DNA of 64,000 nt from Pelagimonas sp. (GCA_025210265.1 JAOASD010000023.1:186001-250000), one strand, 5' to 3'. Shown: positions 1-9,536, counted from the stretch's first letter. Numbers and translations: made by a program. Notes: a model not told the origin generated them from the letters alone.

Positions 1-585
1 GCCGCGCCCTCTGGCGTGCTGCGCGCCGCATTTGTCGGGCGGATGGTGCCATATAAAGGGCCGGATATGTTGATCGAGGCAGCCATGCCCCTGCTACAGT
101 CGGGCACGCTGCAGCTGGACATGATCGGCGATGGCCCCATGACCGAGGCGTTGAAAACACAGGCCGCAGACGTGCCCGGCATCACCTTTCACGGCTGGAA
201 AGCCCATGAAGAGGTGCAGGATATTCTGGCCCGTTGTCATCTGCTGTCTTTCCCCTCGATCCGTGAATTCGGCGGCGGCGTGGTGCTGGAGGCCATGGCG
301 CTGGGTGTCGTGCCGATGATTGTCGATTACGCCGGGCCGGGCGAATTGGTGCAGCCCGAATGGGGGATCAAGATCCCCTGCGCCACGCGCCCCGAAATTG
401 TGCAGGGCTTTGCCAAGGCGCTGTCCGATCTGGCCGACGATCCAAGCGCCCTGCCCGCCATGGCACAGGCCGCGCGCGCGCGCGTCGACAGCCACTTCCT
501 ATGGGCGCGCAAGGCCGAACAGATTGCGCAGATCTATGACTGGCTGCGCGAGGGTGCGCCTCAGCCCGCACCGTGTTTTTTCTAA
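1..585 (+). CDS. glycosyltransferase family 4, 3' part (5' end outside window)
   Basis: The reading frame is open from base 1, so this is the C-terminal half of a longer gene. The visible part is the donor-binding Rossmann domain of a GT-B, family 4 glycosyltransferase: FVGRMVPYKGPDMLIEA, then DMIGDGP, and the EX7E motif (EFGGGVVLE, about residues 85-93) that contacts the nucleotide-sugar. It is probably a cytoplasmic or membrane-associated transferase adding a sugar to a lipid-linked exopolysaccharide precursor, in keeping with the glycan genes downstream. The first in-frame ATG-type start inside the window (GTG at 16) is not believed to be the real start. The sugar specificity cannot be read. 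Confidence 0.85.
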   Translation, partial: AAPSGVLRAAFVGRMVPYKGPDMLIEAAMPLLQSGTLQLDMIGDGPMTEALKTQAADVPGITFHGWKAHEEVQDILARCHLLSFPSIREFGGGVVLEAMALGVVPMIVDYAGPGELVQPEWGIKIPCATRPEIVQGFAKALSDLADDPSALPAMAQAARARVDSHFLWARKAEQIAQIYDWLREGAPQPAPCFF

Positions 586-657
586 CCCGAAAGCGACGCT
601 CACAAAACCGTGAGATTGTTGGTTTTCAGCCGACCTACGCCCTGCTAAGCACACCAC

Positions 658-1020
658 ATGTTGCGGCGCGTGGTGGCTCTTTTTCTGATCCCTCTGCTGA
701 TTGCAGGTGTGTTGGCGCCGAAACTGTCGGCGCTGATCCTGCATCTGAGCCCGCATCTGACCACCGCCGTGATCTGTACCGGCACCCAGATGATCACCAT
801 TCATATCGGCGCAGACGGGCAACCCGTCGAAGTCAATGAAACCGATCACGGCCCATGCGTGCTGGCCGATCCCGAGGCGCTGGCCCATCAGGCCTATGCC
901 GACTGGACACAAGCGCCACGCAGCTATCGCCACAGCTTTGTCGAGATCACCCAAGGCTTTGCCAGCGCGGCAGAGCTGGGCCTGCTGCCCGATCTCAGGG
1001 GGCCTCCTGTTCTGGTCTGA
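658..1020 (+). CDS. small secreted/membrane protein, DUF2946-like
   Basis: This 120-residue protein has an N-terminal hydrophobic segment (RRVVALFLIPLLIAGVLA) that could be a signal peptide or anchor. The rest is short, with two cysteines (VICTG and GPCVLAD) and a C-terminus ending RGPPVLV. Its size, the cysteine pair, the RxPP tail and its place 36 bp before a PepSY protein recall the DUF2946 family, which often sits beside PepSY and TonB-receptor genes in metal uptake loci. That assignment is inference from context and layout, not a firm match. The ribosome binding site before the ATG is weak. Confidence 0.6.
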   Translation: MLRRVVALFLIPLLIAGVLAPKLSALILHLSPHLTTAVICTGTQMITIHIGADGQPVEVNETDHGPCVLADPEALAHQAYADWTQAPRSYRHSFVEITQGFASAAELGLLPDLRGPPVLV

Positions 1021-1056
1021 TCCCAAATCTGACCAAACCAAAAGAACGAGAGACCT

Positions 1057-2361
1057 ATGACTGACGCCACCCTCCCCGGCGGCCAGACCCGTGCGACGAC
1101 CACGGGCGGCCTGCTGTATCGCCTTGTCTGGAAATGGCATTTCCTGGCATCCCTGTATGTTCTGCCCTTCATGCTGATGCTGTCGCTGACCGGCGGGATC
1201 TACCTGTTCAAACCCCAGATCGAAAACTGGCTATATGCTGATGCGTTCTATGTGACGCCCGCAGAGGATGCCCTGCCCTATGAGGCGCAAATTGATGCGG
1301 TACGTGCCGAGGCCGGCATCACCCGCCTGCGCGGTGTGACCAATTACGACGACCCGACACGCTCGACCCGGATTGAATTCAACGATGCGGACAAGGTCCG
1401 GTCTTATGCCTGGGTGAACCCCTATAGCGGTGAGGTGCTGAAAATCGCCGCGCGCGACGAGATGGCCATGCGCCTGCTGCGCAAATTCCATGGAGAGCTG
1501 TTGCTGGGCAAATTTGGAACCAAATTTGTCGAGGCCGCCGCGCATTGGTCCGTTGTGATGTTCATCACCGGCATTTTCCTGTGGTGGCCACGCGGCGAGC
1601 GCACATTGGCCAAGGCCGTCAGCCTTCCCAAGGGTAAGGGTCGCGCCTGGTGGCGGGAAACCCATCTGTTCACCGGCCTGCTGGCCACTGTGCTGATTGT
1701 CCCGATCCTGATCACCGGCCTGCCCTGGACCGATGTCTGGGGCGGCGGTCTCAGCTATGTGCAGGAACAGACCGGCACCAAATCCAAAAGCCTGCGCTTT
1801 GGCGGCAAGACCCCCGGATCCACCTCCAGCGAAGGCGGCACCATCGCGCTGAGCCAAGTGTTCGAGATCGCCAAGGCCGAAGGTCTGGTTGCGCCTTATG
1901 AAACCCGCCCGCCAAAGAACGAAAAAGCCGCCTTTTGGCTGCGTTCGGCCCATGTGGATCGCAATCAGCAGACCGAGCTGATCATCGACCAGTATAGCGG
2001 CGCTGTGCTGAAGCGGCATGATTTTGGCGACAATCCCGGCGTGGCGCGGGCCGTGTCTTATGGGATCTCGTTCCATCAGGGCGAGCTCTATGGCTGGCTG
2101 AACCTGGCGCAGAACGTGATTGCCTCGCTGCTGGGGGTGGTCCTGTCGGTCAGCGGCTTTGTTGCCTGGTGGAAACGCCGCCCTGCCGGGTCGCTGGGGG
2201 TGCCTGCTGCGCCAGAGGCCGCCCTGTCCAGCGGAATGATCCTGCTGATCATCGGGCTGGCGATCCTGTTCCCGCTGATGGGGGGGACACTGATCCTTGC
2301 GCTGGTTCTGGACTGGCTGATTTTCCGCAGGCTTGGCTGGTTCCGCGCCTCGCGCGCTTAA
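1057..2361 (+). CDS. PepSY domain-containing membrane protein
   Basis: This 434-residue integral membrane protein begins with a conserved PepSY-TM start (LVWKWHFLASLYVLPFMLMLSLTGGIYLF) at about residues 27-55. Further transmembrane segments lie near 165-180 (SVVMFITGIFLWWP), 205-222, 350-370 and 390-425, with PepSY-like periplasmic stretches between. Such proteins are inner-membrane components often linked to siderophore or haem-iron reduction and uptake. A GAGAG ribosome binding site precedes the ATG. It follows the DUF2946-like gene in what looks like a two-gene unit that is unrelated in function to the glycan genes around it. Confidence 0.88.
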   Translation: MTDATLPGGQTRATTTGGLLYRLVWKWHFLASLYVLPFMLMLSLTGGIYLFKPQIENWLYADAFYVTPAEDALPYEAQIDAVRAEAGITRLRGVTNYDDPTRSTRIEFNDADKVRSYAWVNPYSGEVLKIAARDEMAMRLLRKFHGELLLGKFGTKFVEAAAHWSVVMFITGIFLWWPRGERTLAKAVSLPKGKGRAWWRETHLFTGLLATVLIVPILITGLPWTDVWGGGLSYVQEQTGTKSKSLRFGGKTPGSTSSEGGTIALSQVFEIAKAEGLVAPYETRPPKNEKAAFWLRSAHVDRNQQTELIIDQYSGAVLKRHDFGDNPGVARAVSYGISFHQGELYGWLNLAQNVIASLLGVVLSVSGFVAWWKRRPAGSLGVPAAPEAALSSGMILLIIGLAILFPLMGGTLILALVLDWLIFRRLGWFRASRA

Positions 2362-2369
2362 ACTGGCAG

Positions 2370-2390
2370 AGGGCGGCCTTGCGTCGCCCT
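2370..2390. terminator. short hairpin between convergent genes
   Basis: AGGGCG (2370-2375) pairs with CGCCCT (2385-2390) across a 9-base loop in the 37-bp gap between the convergent PepSY and acetyltransferase genes. The stem is short and the T run is poor, so it is only a weak terminator candidate. Confidence 0.3.
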
Positions 2391-2398
2391 TTCCACTT

Positions 2399-2890
2399 CT
2401 ATTCCGGCTTAGAAATCACCCGCGCGGGAATGCCCGCCACGGTCGCGCCCGCAGGCACATCGCGCGTGACAACCGCATTGGCACCAATCACCGCATGATC
2501 CCCGACAGTCAGCGGCCCGATCAGCTTGGCCCCCGCGCCCACATCCACATGACCGCCCAAAACCACCGGCCCGGCCAGCGTCACCTGATGGAAAATCATG
2601 CAATTCACGCCGATTTTGGCATCTGGATGAATGATGATCCCGGTGGGATGAGTCAGGCGCAACCCGCCGCCGACCTCTGTGTTCAGGTGCAGCTCGCTTT
2701 GGCAGATGGTGGACCAGAACAGATGGTTCAGCGCCCAGTATTTCGCCGCGATCCGCGCGAACACGCCGCCCCGCCTGCGCGCCGCCTGATAGCGCCGCAG
2801 CGCCCGCAACAGCTTTTGCCCCGGATCCCAGAACCGGCGAATATCCTCGCGCGACCAATCCGGGATCTCTGCCGAAATCTGCCCTTTCAT
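2399..2890 (-). CDS. serine acetyltransferase-like hexapeptide O-acetyltransferase
   Basis: This 163-residue protein has the left-handed beta-helix hexapeptide repeats of the CysE/NodL-type acetyltransferases: HPTGIIIHPDAKIG, then CMIFHQVTLAG with the catalytic-type histidine, and the closing VTRDVPAGATVAGIPARV. It is much shorter than a biosynthetic CysE (about 270 residues) because the N-terminal helical domain is cut down, which is usual for acetyltransferases that decorate polysaccharides. The start at 2890 is chosen for its AGGGGG ribosome binding site; the frame stays open to 3001. It is divergent from the membrane acyltransferase at 3080, so both probably acylate the same glycan. Confidence 0.85.
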   Translation of the reverse strand: MKGQISAEIPDWSREDIRRFWDPGQKLLRALRRYQAARRRGGVFARIAAKYWALNHLFWSTICQSELHLNTEVGGGLRLTHPTGIIIHPDAKIGVNCMIFHQVTLAGPVVLGGHVDVGAGAKLIGPLTVGDHAVIGANAVVTRDVPAGATVAGIPARVISKPE

Positions 2891-3079
2891 GCCGATCTGC
2901 CCCCTTGGCCCGCGAAACGCCGTATTGGTGCCCAGATTTGAGCCATCCTTGACCCTATGGCAACACTTGTTCTGTAGCCATCCTGACAGAGCTTGATTCA
3001 TCGCCGTCCAAAGCGCCTAATGCGGTTAAGTCGCAAAGGGGGCTGTGCGGCGCATACCGGAGAAACCGGAAGGACGACC

Positions 3080-5140
3080 ATGGCCCAAGGCGACCGCCTG
3101 CATCAGACGCTGCCCTATCGCGGGGATATTGACGGGTTGCGTGCCGTCGCTGTGCTGTCTGTGGTTCTGTATCATTTTGGCGTGCCGCTGCAGGGGGGCT
3201 TTGTCGGGGTCGACATCTTTTTCGTGATCTCGGGGTTTCTGATCGGCGGGATCCTCTGGCGCGAATATGACCAGACCGGCCGGATCTGGCTGCGCAATTT
3301 CTATATCCGCCGGTTCCGACGGCTTGCGCCCGCCTTCTTTGTGGTGGTTCTGGCGACCACCCTGCTGGGCTGGGCGCTGATGCTGCCGTTTGAGTTCCGC
3401 GAATATGGCAAAACCGTCATTGCCAGCACGGTTTACCTGTCCAACGTGCTGTTCTGGCGCGGCGCGGGCTATTTCGACAGCGCAAGCGAAGACAAGCCGC
3501 TGCTGCACACCTGGTCCCTTGCGGTCGAGGAACAGTTTTACATTTTCCTGCCGCTGTTCATCCTGATACTGGCGCGCTGGCGCTGGGGATTGCTGGGGGC
3601 GCTGGTGGTTTTGTGGGGCGCTTCGTTGGCGGCCTGCATCCTGTTCACGCCCACCCATTCCACGGCGGCCTTCTACCTGTTCCCGTTCCGCGCATGGGAG
3701 ATGCTGACCGGCGTATTGCTGGCGATCTGGGGTTATGAGACCGGACGGCGCTGGCGCGGCTGGGCGGTGCTCAGCTGGTTGGGGCTGGCGCTGATCGTGG
3801 TGTCGGTGGTGGTGATCCCGGCCGGGCCGCTTTTTCCCGGCCTTTATGCCATTTTGCCCGTGGCCGGGGCCGCGCTGATCATCGCAAACGGGACCGGCGA
3901 TCATAGCGTAAACAAGCTGCTCTGCCATCCGATCATGCTGTTTTTCGGCGCGATTTCCTATTCGCTATACCTGTGGCACTGGCCTGTCTTCACGCTCAGC
4001 CACTATCTGCGGGACGGCTATGCCGGGCTGCACGAGGCCGCGCTGTGGATGGGCTTGTCTGTCGGCCTTGCCTGGCTCAGCTGGCGTTTTGTCGAACAAC
4101 CGGTGCGCCGCGCGCAGGCCCTGCCGGGGTGGTCGGTATTTGCCGGAACCGCGCTGGCCAGCGCGCTGCTGCTGGGTCTGGGCGCGTGGTTGTATAAGGG
4201 CGAGGGCCTGCCCGATCGCTTTGGCCCGCCCGCCAGCACACATATCGCCGCCAGCGGGGATTTCCTGCAGGATTTCAGCCGCTGCTACACCGCCACCGAC
4301 CTGCCGCTGGACGGGCTGGAGGTCTGCCCGATTGGTCCCGAAGGTCCGCCCCGCGTGCTGATCTGGGGCGACAGCCATCTGCGCGCCTTTCACGCCGGGC
4401 TGAGCCGCGCGGCGGATGAGGCCGGAACCCCTGCTATGATCCTGTGGCGCGCGGGGTGCCCGCCCCTATTTGGCCTGCGTAAGGTCGAACGGGCCGCCAC
4501 TCAGGCGCAGGACACAGAATGCCGTCAAGCCAACCAACAGATCCAGCAGGCGCTACCCCGGCTGACCAGCGTGGACACGGTTTTGCTGGTCGGGCGCTGG
4601 GGCTATTACGCCAGCGGGCAAGGCTTTGGCCGCGATGCAGACAACCAGATCACCCTGCATCCGCTCAGCGGCCCGGCCCCTGTTGGTCAGGCGCAGGCGC
4701 GGCTGATGGCACAGGCGGCCAACCGCACTGTGCAGGACCTGACCCGCCATTTCGACCGCGTCATGGTGCTGCGCCAACCGCCGGAGATCCCCCAATATGA
4801 CAGCCGCGATGCCGCGCGCGAGGCGGCCCATGCGGGCTGGCCTTTGGCCGCAACCCCAACGGTGTCCGACAGCGTGCCCCGCGCGGCACTGGCCCTGCGC
4901 GCGGCACTGGCCGATGCGCCCTGGGTGCCCTTGGCGGAACGCGGCGCGTTAACCATGATTGCCCCATGGCCACTGTTATGTGACGACGTCACCTGCCATG
5001 CGGTGCATGACGGGGTTGGCCAGTATTTCGACAATAACCACGTGACCAATGCTGCCGCGCTGCGCCTGAGCCCGCTCTTTGCGCAGGTCTTTGAGCACAG
5101 CGCACAACAAACCGCCCTGTCGCAAGAGCCGGGGCAATGA
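3080..5140 (+). CDS. OafA/YrhL-type acyltransferase with SGNH domain
   Basis: The N-terminal half (about residues 1-350) is an acyltransferase-3 membrane domain with the usual opening RGDIDGLRAVAVLSVVLYHF, the FVGVDIFFVISGFLI motif and ten or so membrane segments. The C-terminal part is a periplasmic SGNH domain with VLIWGDSHLRAF (nucleophile Ser) and the late D-x-x-H block DNNHVT. Proteins of this fused kind (686 residues here) move acyl groups such as acetyl across the membrane onto sugars of O-antigen or exopolysaccharide. The ATG at 3080 is preferred to the open upstream frame because of GGAAGGA just before it. The stop overlaps the start of the next gene by ATGA. Confidence 0.92.
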   Translation: MAQGDRLHQTLPYRGDIDGLRAVAVLSVVLYHFGVPLQGGFVGVDIFFVISGFLIGGILWREYDQTGRIWLRNFYIRRFRRLAPAFFVVVLATTLLGWALMLPFEFREYGKTVIASTVYLSNVLFWRGAGYFDSASEDKPLLHTWSLAVEEQFYIFLPLFILILARWRWGLLGALVVLWGASLAACILFTPTHSTAAFYLFPFRAWEMLTGVLLAIWGYETGRRWRGWAVLSWLGLALIVVSVVVIPAGPLFPGLYAILPVAGAALIIANGTGDHSVNKLLCHPIMLFFGAISYSLYLWHWPVFTLSHYLRDGYAGLHEAALWMGLSVGLAWLSWRFVEQPVRRAQALPGWSVFAGTALASALLLGLGAWLYKGEGLPDRFGPPASTHIAASGDFLQDFSRCYTATDLPLDGLEVCPIGPEGPPRVLIWGDSHLRAFHAGLSRAADEAGTPAMILWRAGCPPLFGLRKVERAATQAQDTECRQANQQIQQALPRLTSVDTVLLVGRWGYYASGQGFGRDADNQITLHPLSGPAPVGQAQARLMAQAANRTVQDLTRHFDRVMVLRQPPEIPQYDSRDAAREAAHAGWPLAATPTVSDSVPRAALALRAALADAPWVPLAERGALTMIAPWPLLCDDVTCHAVHDGVGQYFDNNHVTNAAALRLSPLFAQVFEHSAQQTALSQEPGQ

Positions 5141-6651
5141 CCACCCTGACAGACAGCCATTGGGACGCGATCATCATCGGCACCGGCATCGGTGGCGGCA
5201 TAATCGGGCGCGCCCTCGCTGAAGCCGGGCAAAAGGTGCTGTTCCTCGAAAAAGGCCCCGCCCCCCTGCCCGGCGAAACCCGCGCCCTGTCCGATCATTT
5301 CCTCCCCGAAGCGCGGCTGGTACGCGGCCTCTGGCCTACGCCGCTGCAGGCCACGATCGACGGGCGCGACAGCCAGTTTTTTGCGCCACTGGGAGCCGGT
5401 CTGGGCGGCTCATCAACCTTTTATGCCGGCACCTTGGAGCGCCCCGAACCGCATGATCTGGAGGATCAGCCAGACAGGCCGCACCCCACCGGCGGCTGGC
5501 CGATCCCGTTTGATCACTTTGCCAAATCGCTGGACCGCGCGAGCGCACTGTTTCAGCTATACGGCACACGCGACCCTTTGGGCGAAGATGCCCCGCTGAA
5601 CACGCCCCCCGCTTTTACCAAGACCGAGTCCGCGCTGGTCGACAACTTGCAAAAAGCCGGGCTGCACCCCTATCACGCCCATTCTGCCGCGCGCTCTGAC
5701 ACGCCCGACGCCCGTCCGCTGAACGGGCATAGCGCGGGGGTCGCGCCCGCACTGGCCAGTGGCAATGCCACGCTGCAAACCCGCGCCGAAGTCACCCGGC
5801 TGATTGCCAATAGCGACCAAATCACCGGGGTGCAGGCACGGATTGACGGTGTCGAACACCAGCTGAGCGCCACGCGCTACATCATTGCAGGGGGCGCGCT
5901 TGGCTCGCCCCATCTATTGCTGAATTCAAGCAGCGAGAACTGGCCCGATGGCATTGCCAATCGCTCAGGTCAGGTTGGGCGCAACTTGATGTTTCACCTG
6001 AACGAAATGTTCGCCCTCTGGCCACGCGGCAACAGCCCCGAGGACGGTCCCAGCAAATCCATTGCCCTGCGGGATTTCTATCACCATCAGGGACAGCGTC
6101 TGGGCATGGTGCAATCCATGGGCGTGCAGGCCAGCTATGGTGAGATTGTGTTTTATCTCAACCAGATGCTGGCACGGTCGCGCTTTGCGAATCTGCCCCT
6201 GTTGTCACAACTGACCCGCCTGCCCGCCGCCCTTGCCGCGCGAATGTTCGGACATGCGCAGATTTTTGTCGGCCTGCTCGAAGACCTGCCCTACGAGACC
6301 AACCGTGTCCTTCCCGGTGCACAGCTGCGCATTTCCTATGATCTTGCGCCTGAATTGCTGGCGCGGCGAAAACTGTTCCGGCGCGCGATCAACAAGGCCC
6401 TGCGCGGGCAGCGGCGCTTTTGCCTGAACCGCGGGCCAGAGCTGAATTTTGGCCATCCCTGCGGGACGTTGCGTATCGGAACAGACCCAACCAAATCGGT
6501 TTTGCGACCCGATGGGCGCAGCCATGATATGCACAACCTTTGGGTGGCGGATGCCTCCTTTATGCCCAGCTCGATGGGCGTGAACCCATCGCTCAGCATT
6601 GCGGCGTTTGCCCTGCATGTCGCCGATCACATCCTGAAGGAGGCCCCATGA
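5137..6651 (+). CDS. GMC family FAD-dependent oxidoreductase
   Basis: This 504-residue flavoenzyme has an N-terminal FAD-binding Rossmann motif (IIIGTGIGGGIIGRALA, residues 9-25) followed by VLFLEKG. It ends with the family's C-terminal block, where LWVADASFMPSSMGVNPSL carries the Asn of the usual His-Asn pair. Members oxidise alcohol groups of sugars or other polyols. It starts in an ATGA overlap with the acyltransferase and ends in an ATGA overlap with an SDR, so the three are translationally coupled. In this setting it may oxidise a sugar hydroxyl during glycan precursor synthesis, which is inference. Confidence 0.9.
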   Translation: MTTLTDSHWDAIIIGTGIGGGIIGRALAEAGQKVLFLEKGPAPLPGETRALSDHFLPEARLVRGLWPTPLQATIDGRDSQFFAPLGAGLGGSSTFYAGTLERPEPHDLEDQPDRPHPTGGWPIPFDHFAKSLDRASALFQLYGTRDPLGEDAPLNTPPAFTKTESALVDNLQKAGLHPYHAHSAARSDTPDARPLNGHSAGVAPALASGNATLQTRAEVTRLIANSDQITGVQARIDGVEHQLSATRYIIAGGALGSPHLLLNSSSENWPDGIANRSGQVGRNLMFHLNEMFALWPRGNSPEDGPSKSIALRDFYHHQGQRLGMVQSMGVQASYGEIVFYLNQMLARSRFANLPLLSQLTRLPAALAARMFGHAQIFVGLLEDLPYETNRVLPGAQLRISYDLAPELLARRKLFRRAINKALRGQRRFCLNRGPELNFGHPCGTLRIGTDPTKSVLRPDGRSHDMHNLWVADASFMPSSMGVNPSLSIAAFALHVADHILKEAP

Positions 6652-7412
6652 CACGGCTCACCCCAAAAGACGGCTGCGTCGTGATCACAGGCGCCGGGTC
6701 CGGGTTGGGCCGCGCTTTGTCCGTGACATTGGCAGCTCAGGGTTTCGCCGTTGCAGGAACCGGTCGCAGACCAGATGCGCTGCAAGGCACGGCACAGCTG
6801 TGTCAGGGCCGCTTTCTGCAGGTGCAGATGGATGTCGCGCAGCCGGACTCGGTCCGCAAAGGGTTCGCGGAGATCCGCGCGCAGCTTGGCCCCGTGGCCG
6901 TGCTGATCAACAATGCGGCGGTCTATCCGCATCGCGATTTTCTAGACGAAACCCCGAAAAGTTTCATGCACAGCGTGGCGGTCAACCTTGGTGGCCCGAT
7001 CGCCTGCAGCCATACGGCGCTGCAGGATATGGTCCAGACCGGGCGCGGGCGCATCCTGAATGTGGCGACTTTTGCCGATCTCAATCCGCTGCCCACTGCC
7101 GGGGCTTATTCCGTGTCCAAAGGCGCGGCGCGCATCCTGACTCGCGCGTTGATTGCCGATCTGGGGGATCGCTTTCCCGGCATTGTGATTGGCGACTGGA
7201 TGCCAGGCATGTTGCAGACCGATATGGGCATCCCGGATGGCCTGCCCCCGGAACAGGCCGCGATCTGGGGGGCAGAGCTGGCCCTGCGCTGCGATCCCAG
7301 CCTGACCGGCGCGGTGTTTGAAATGAACCGCGAAATCCTGCCGCCGCGCGGTCTTAAGGGTAAGGTGAAGGACGCGCTCCTGATGCGCCGCCGCAAGCCC
7401 CGGATGCTGTAA
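6648..7412 (+). CDS. short-chain dehydrogenase/reductase
   Basis: This 254-residue classical SDR has the cofactor motif TGAGSGLG (about residues 14-21), NNAA at the strand-4 position and the catalytic YSVSK, with an upstream serine-containing strand replaced by NVATFADLNP. It begins at an ATG with a textbook AAGGAGG site and an ATGA overlap with the GMC oxidoreductase gene, so the two may act in successive redox steps, for example oxidation then stereospecific reduction of a sugar carbon. The substrate is not known. The frame is open further upstream, but that region is inside the GMC gene. Confidence 0.88.
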   Translation: MTRLTPKDGCVVITGAGSGLGRALSVTLAAQGFAVAGTGRRPDALQGTAQLCQGRFLQVQMDVAQPDSVRKGFAEIRAQLGPVAVLINNAAVYPHRDFLDETPKSFMHSVAVNLGGPIACSHTALQDMVQTGRGRILNVATFADLNPLPTAGAYSVSKGAARILTRALIADLGDRFPGIVIGDWMPGMLQTDMGIPDGLPPEQAAIWGAELALRCDPSLTGAVFEMNREILPPRGLKGKVKDALLMRRRKPRML

Positions 7413-7417
7413 CCGCG

Positions 7418-8173
7418 TCAGCCCGCGAACCGCAGCAAGAGCGCCCGCAGCATCTGCCCCGGCAGGATCGCCATGCATTTCAGATAGCGCGCGCCCAGCC
7501 GGCTGGGATTGCTTAACATCCGCCACAGCCACTCGACCTGATAGCGCCGCGCCCAATCCGGCGCGCGCCTCTGCGTTCCGGCAAAGAAATCCAGCCCCGC
7601 CCCGATCGAAGCAAAGCCCACCCCCGGTGCGACCTCCCGGCCCAGCGCGGCCAGCTGTTCCTGACGCGGCGCGCCCAGCGCAACAAAGCACAGGCGGGCC
7701 CCAGATTGCGTCACCTGTTCCAGCAGCGCCCGCGCCGTGGCGCCTGTCGGATCGAACCCCATCGGGGGTGAGATGCGGCAGACCACCCGTGCCCCCGGCA
7801 CTTCGCCCTCCAGATACTCGGCGGCGGCGGACAGGCTGTCCTCGGTCGATCCCAGCAGGGCAATCGGCACATCGTTTTCCACCGCGATCCGGGTCAGCGG
7901 CAGGATCGCATCGGATCCGGGGATCAGCGTCACAGACCGCCCGGCCAGCCGCGACATCCAGACAATCGGATTGCCATCCGCCGTCACCAGATCCTGCGCC
8001 CCATAGGCCGCGCGAAACCTGGCAGAGCCGCGCAGTTTCACCAGATGATCCAGATTAATCGTCGCCAGCGCGAATCCCTCGCCCCGCTGCAACCGCCCGG
8101 CCACCTCGGCGCGCAGTGCTTCCCAATCCGGCACATTCACTGCGATCCGCTGGCCTGAAAACCTGAACTCCAT
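7418..8173 (-). CDS. WecG/TagA/CpsF family glycosyltransferase
   Basis: This 251-residue protein belongs to the GT26 family, which transfers N-acetylmannosaminuronate, N-acetylmannosamine or glucose to undecaprenyl-linked acceptors at the inner face of the membrane. Recognisable blocks are TINLDHLVKLRG near the N-terminus, LVTADGNPIVWMSRLAG (the catalytic Asp region) and FVALGAPRQEQLAA. The start at 8173 has a GAGAGG ribosome binding site and gives the normal family length; the frame is open to 8314. It is convergent with the SDR at a 5-bp gap and divergent from the dehydrogenase at 8412. Confidence 0.9.
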   Translation of the reverse strand: MEFRFSGQRIAVNVPDWEALRAEVAGRLQRGEGFALATINLDHLVKLRGSARFRAAYGAQDLVTADGNPIVWMSRLAGRSVTLIPGSDAILPLTRIAVENDVPIALLGSTEDSLSAAAEYLEGEVPGARVVCRISPPMGFDPTGATARALLEQVTQSGARLCFVALGAPRQEQLAALGREVAPGVGFASIGAGLDFFAGTQRRAPDWARRYQVEWLWRMLSNPSRLGARYLKCMAILPGQMLRALLLRFAG

Positions 8174-8411
8174 CACGCCTCTCACCTCACAAGCGGGCTT
8201 AAGCCTAGCCCTTTCCCCGCCAAACAGCCATGCACCCGCGCCAAAACCGTGGCAAAGCTGCGGCAATCGCGGGATTTTCCCGCCTCTGCCAGCCGCAGGT
8301 CGAAATCTGGCCATGTTTCCGGGCTAGCTGCAGGGCAATGTCGGTATCAGGACAAGCTGTGGGGTGATCATTGGTGCGGGTTTTCAGAACAGATCAGCGC
8401 GGGGGACGGCC

Positions 8412-9536
8412 ATGAAAGGGCAGGTCTGCCTATTGGGCTGCGGCTTTGTCGCGGATCTTTACATGCGCTCGCTTGCCGCGATGGACGGGATCGAGGTCGC
8501 CGGGGTGTTTGACCTGAACACCGCGCGGCTGCGGCAGTTCTGCGATTTCTGGAAGGTGCCCGCCTGCGACAGTTTTGAGGCCATGCTGGCCACCGCGCCC
8601 GATGCGCTGGTGCTGAACCTCACCAATCCCGAGGCACATTTTGACACCACCCGCGCCTGTCTGCTGGCCGGGCGACATGTTTATTCGGAAAAGCCACTGG
8701 CGATGCAGGTCGATCAGGCCAAGGAACTGCACGCGCTGGCGCGGGACAAAGGGCTGGTGCTGGCCTCGGCCCCCTGTTCGGTTCTGGGCGAGGCAGCGCA
8801 GACACTGGGCCGCGCCCTGCGCGATGGCACCGCCGGCGCGCCCCGCGCGATCTATGCCGAGCTGGATGACGGGTTTGTCCCGCAGGCCCCCTTTCGCGAC
8901 TGGACCAGCGAAAGCGGTGCGCCCTGGCCTTATGAGGATGAGTTCCGCGTTGGCTGTACGCTGGAACATGCGGGCTATTACCTTGGCTGGTTGATCGGCT
9001 GGTTTGGATCGGTCCGCACTGTGGTTGCCGCCAGCGCCGAGGTCATTCCCGGCAAGGACGGCACTAGCCCCTTTGCCCCCGATCTGTCCGTCGCCACGCT
9101 GTTCTTTGAAAATGGCCCGGTGACGCGGCTGACCTGCTCTATCGTTGCGCCACATGATCACGCGATCCGCATCACTGGCGACAAGGGTGTGCTGGCCTGC
9201 GATGCGGCCTGGGACAACAGCGCCAAGGTGACCTATGCGCGGCGCATGGCGATCCGCCGCAAGCTGATCGAACATCCATTTCCCAAACGCCTGCGCCTGA
9301 ACGGCCCGACCCACCCCAAGGTCAAACGCTGGGGCGCAGCGGCGATGAATTTCATGCTTGGCCCCGCGGATGTGCTGGAGGCCCTGGAACAGGCCCGCCC
9401 CGCGCGGCTGGGTGGCGATTTTGCCCTGCATATGACCGAAGTCACCCTTGCCATTCAAAACGCAGGCGAGATGAGCGGCGCGCAGAAAATGACCACAACC
9501 TGCAACCCGATGGAGCCGATGCCATGGGCGCTGTAA
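8412..9536 (+). CDS. Gfo/Idh/MocA family oxidoreductase
   Basis: This 374-residue protein opens with the NAD(P)-binding motif LGCGFVADLYMRSLAAM and carries the conserved EKP lysine block (VYSEKPLAMQVDQAKEL, about residues 91-107). The family oxidises or reduces sugars and sugar nucleotides, often at C3. Preceded by GGGGGAC, the ATG at 8412 is the likely start. Its last 13 bases overlap the start of the epimerase gene, which begins an apparent operon of five genes ending at 14826. The 238-bp divergent gap upstream probably holds the promoters of this operon and of the WecG-type gene. Confidence 0.88.
   Translation: MKGQVCLLGCGFVADLYMRSLAAMDGIEVAGVFDLNTARLRQFCDFWKVPACDSFEAMLATAPDALVLNLTNPEAHFDTTRACLLAGRHVYSEKPLAMQVDQAKELHALARDKGLVLASAPCSVLGEAAQTLGRALRDGTAGAPRAIYAELDDGFVPQAPFRDWTSESGAPWPYEDEFRVGCTLEHAGYYLGWLIGWFGSVRTVVAASAEVIPGKDGTSPFAPDLSVATLFFENGPVTRLTCSIVAPHDHAIRITGDKGVLACDAAWDNSAKVTYARRMAIRRKLIEHPFPKRLRLNGPTHPKVKRWGAAAMNFMLGPADVLEALEQARPARLGGDFALHMTEVTLAIQNAGEMSGAQKMTTTCNPMEPMPWAL

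Noticed and set aside
599-614. Terminator after the first glycosyltransferase
   Set aside because: Only a 5-bp stem (CTCAC/GTGAG) with a weak T stretch; too weak to report as a feature.
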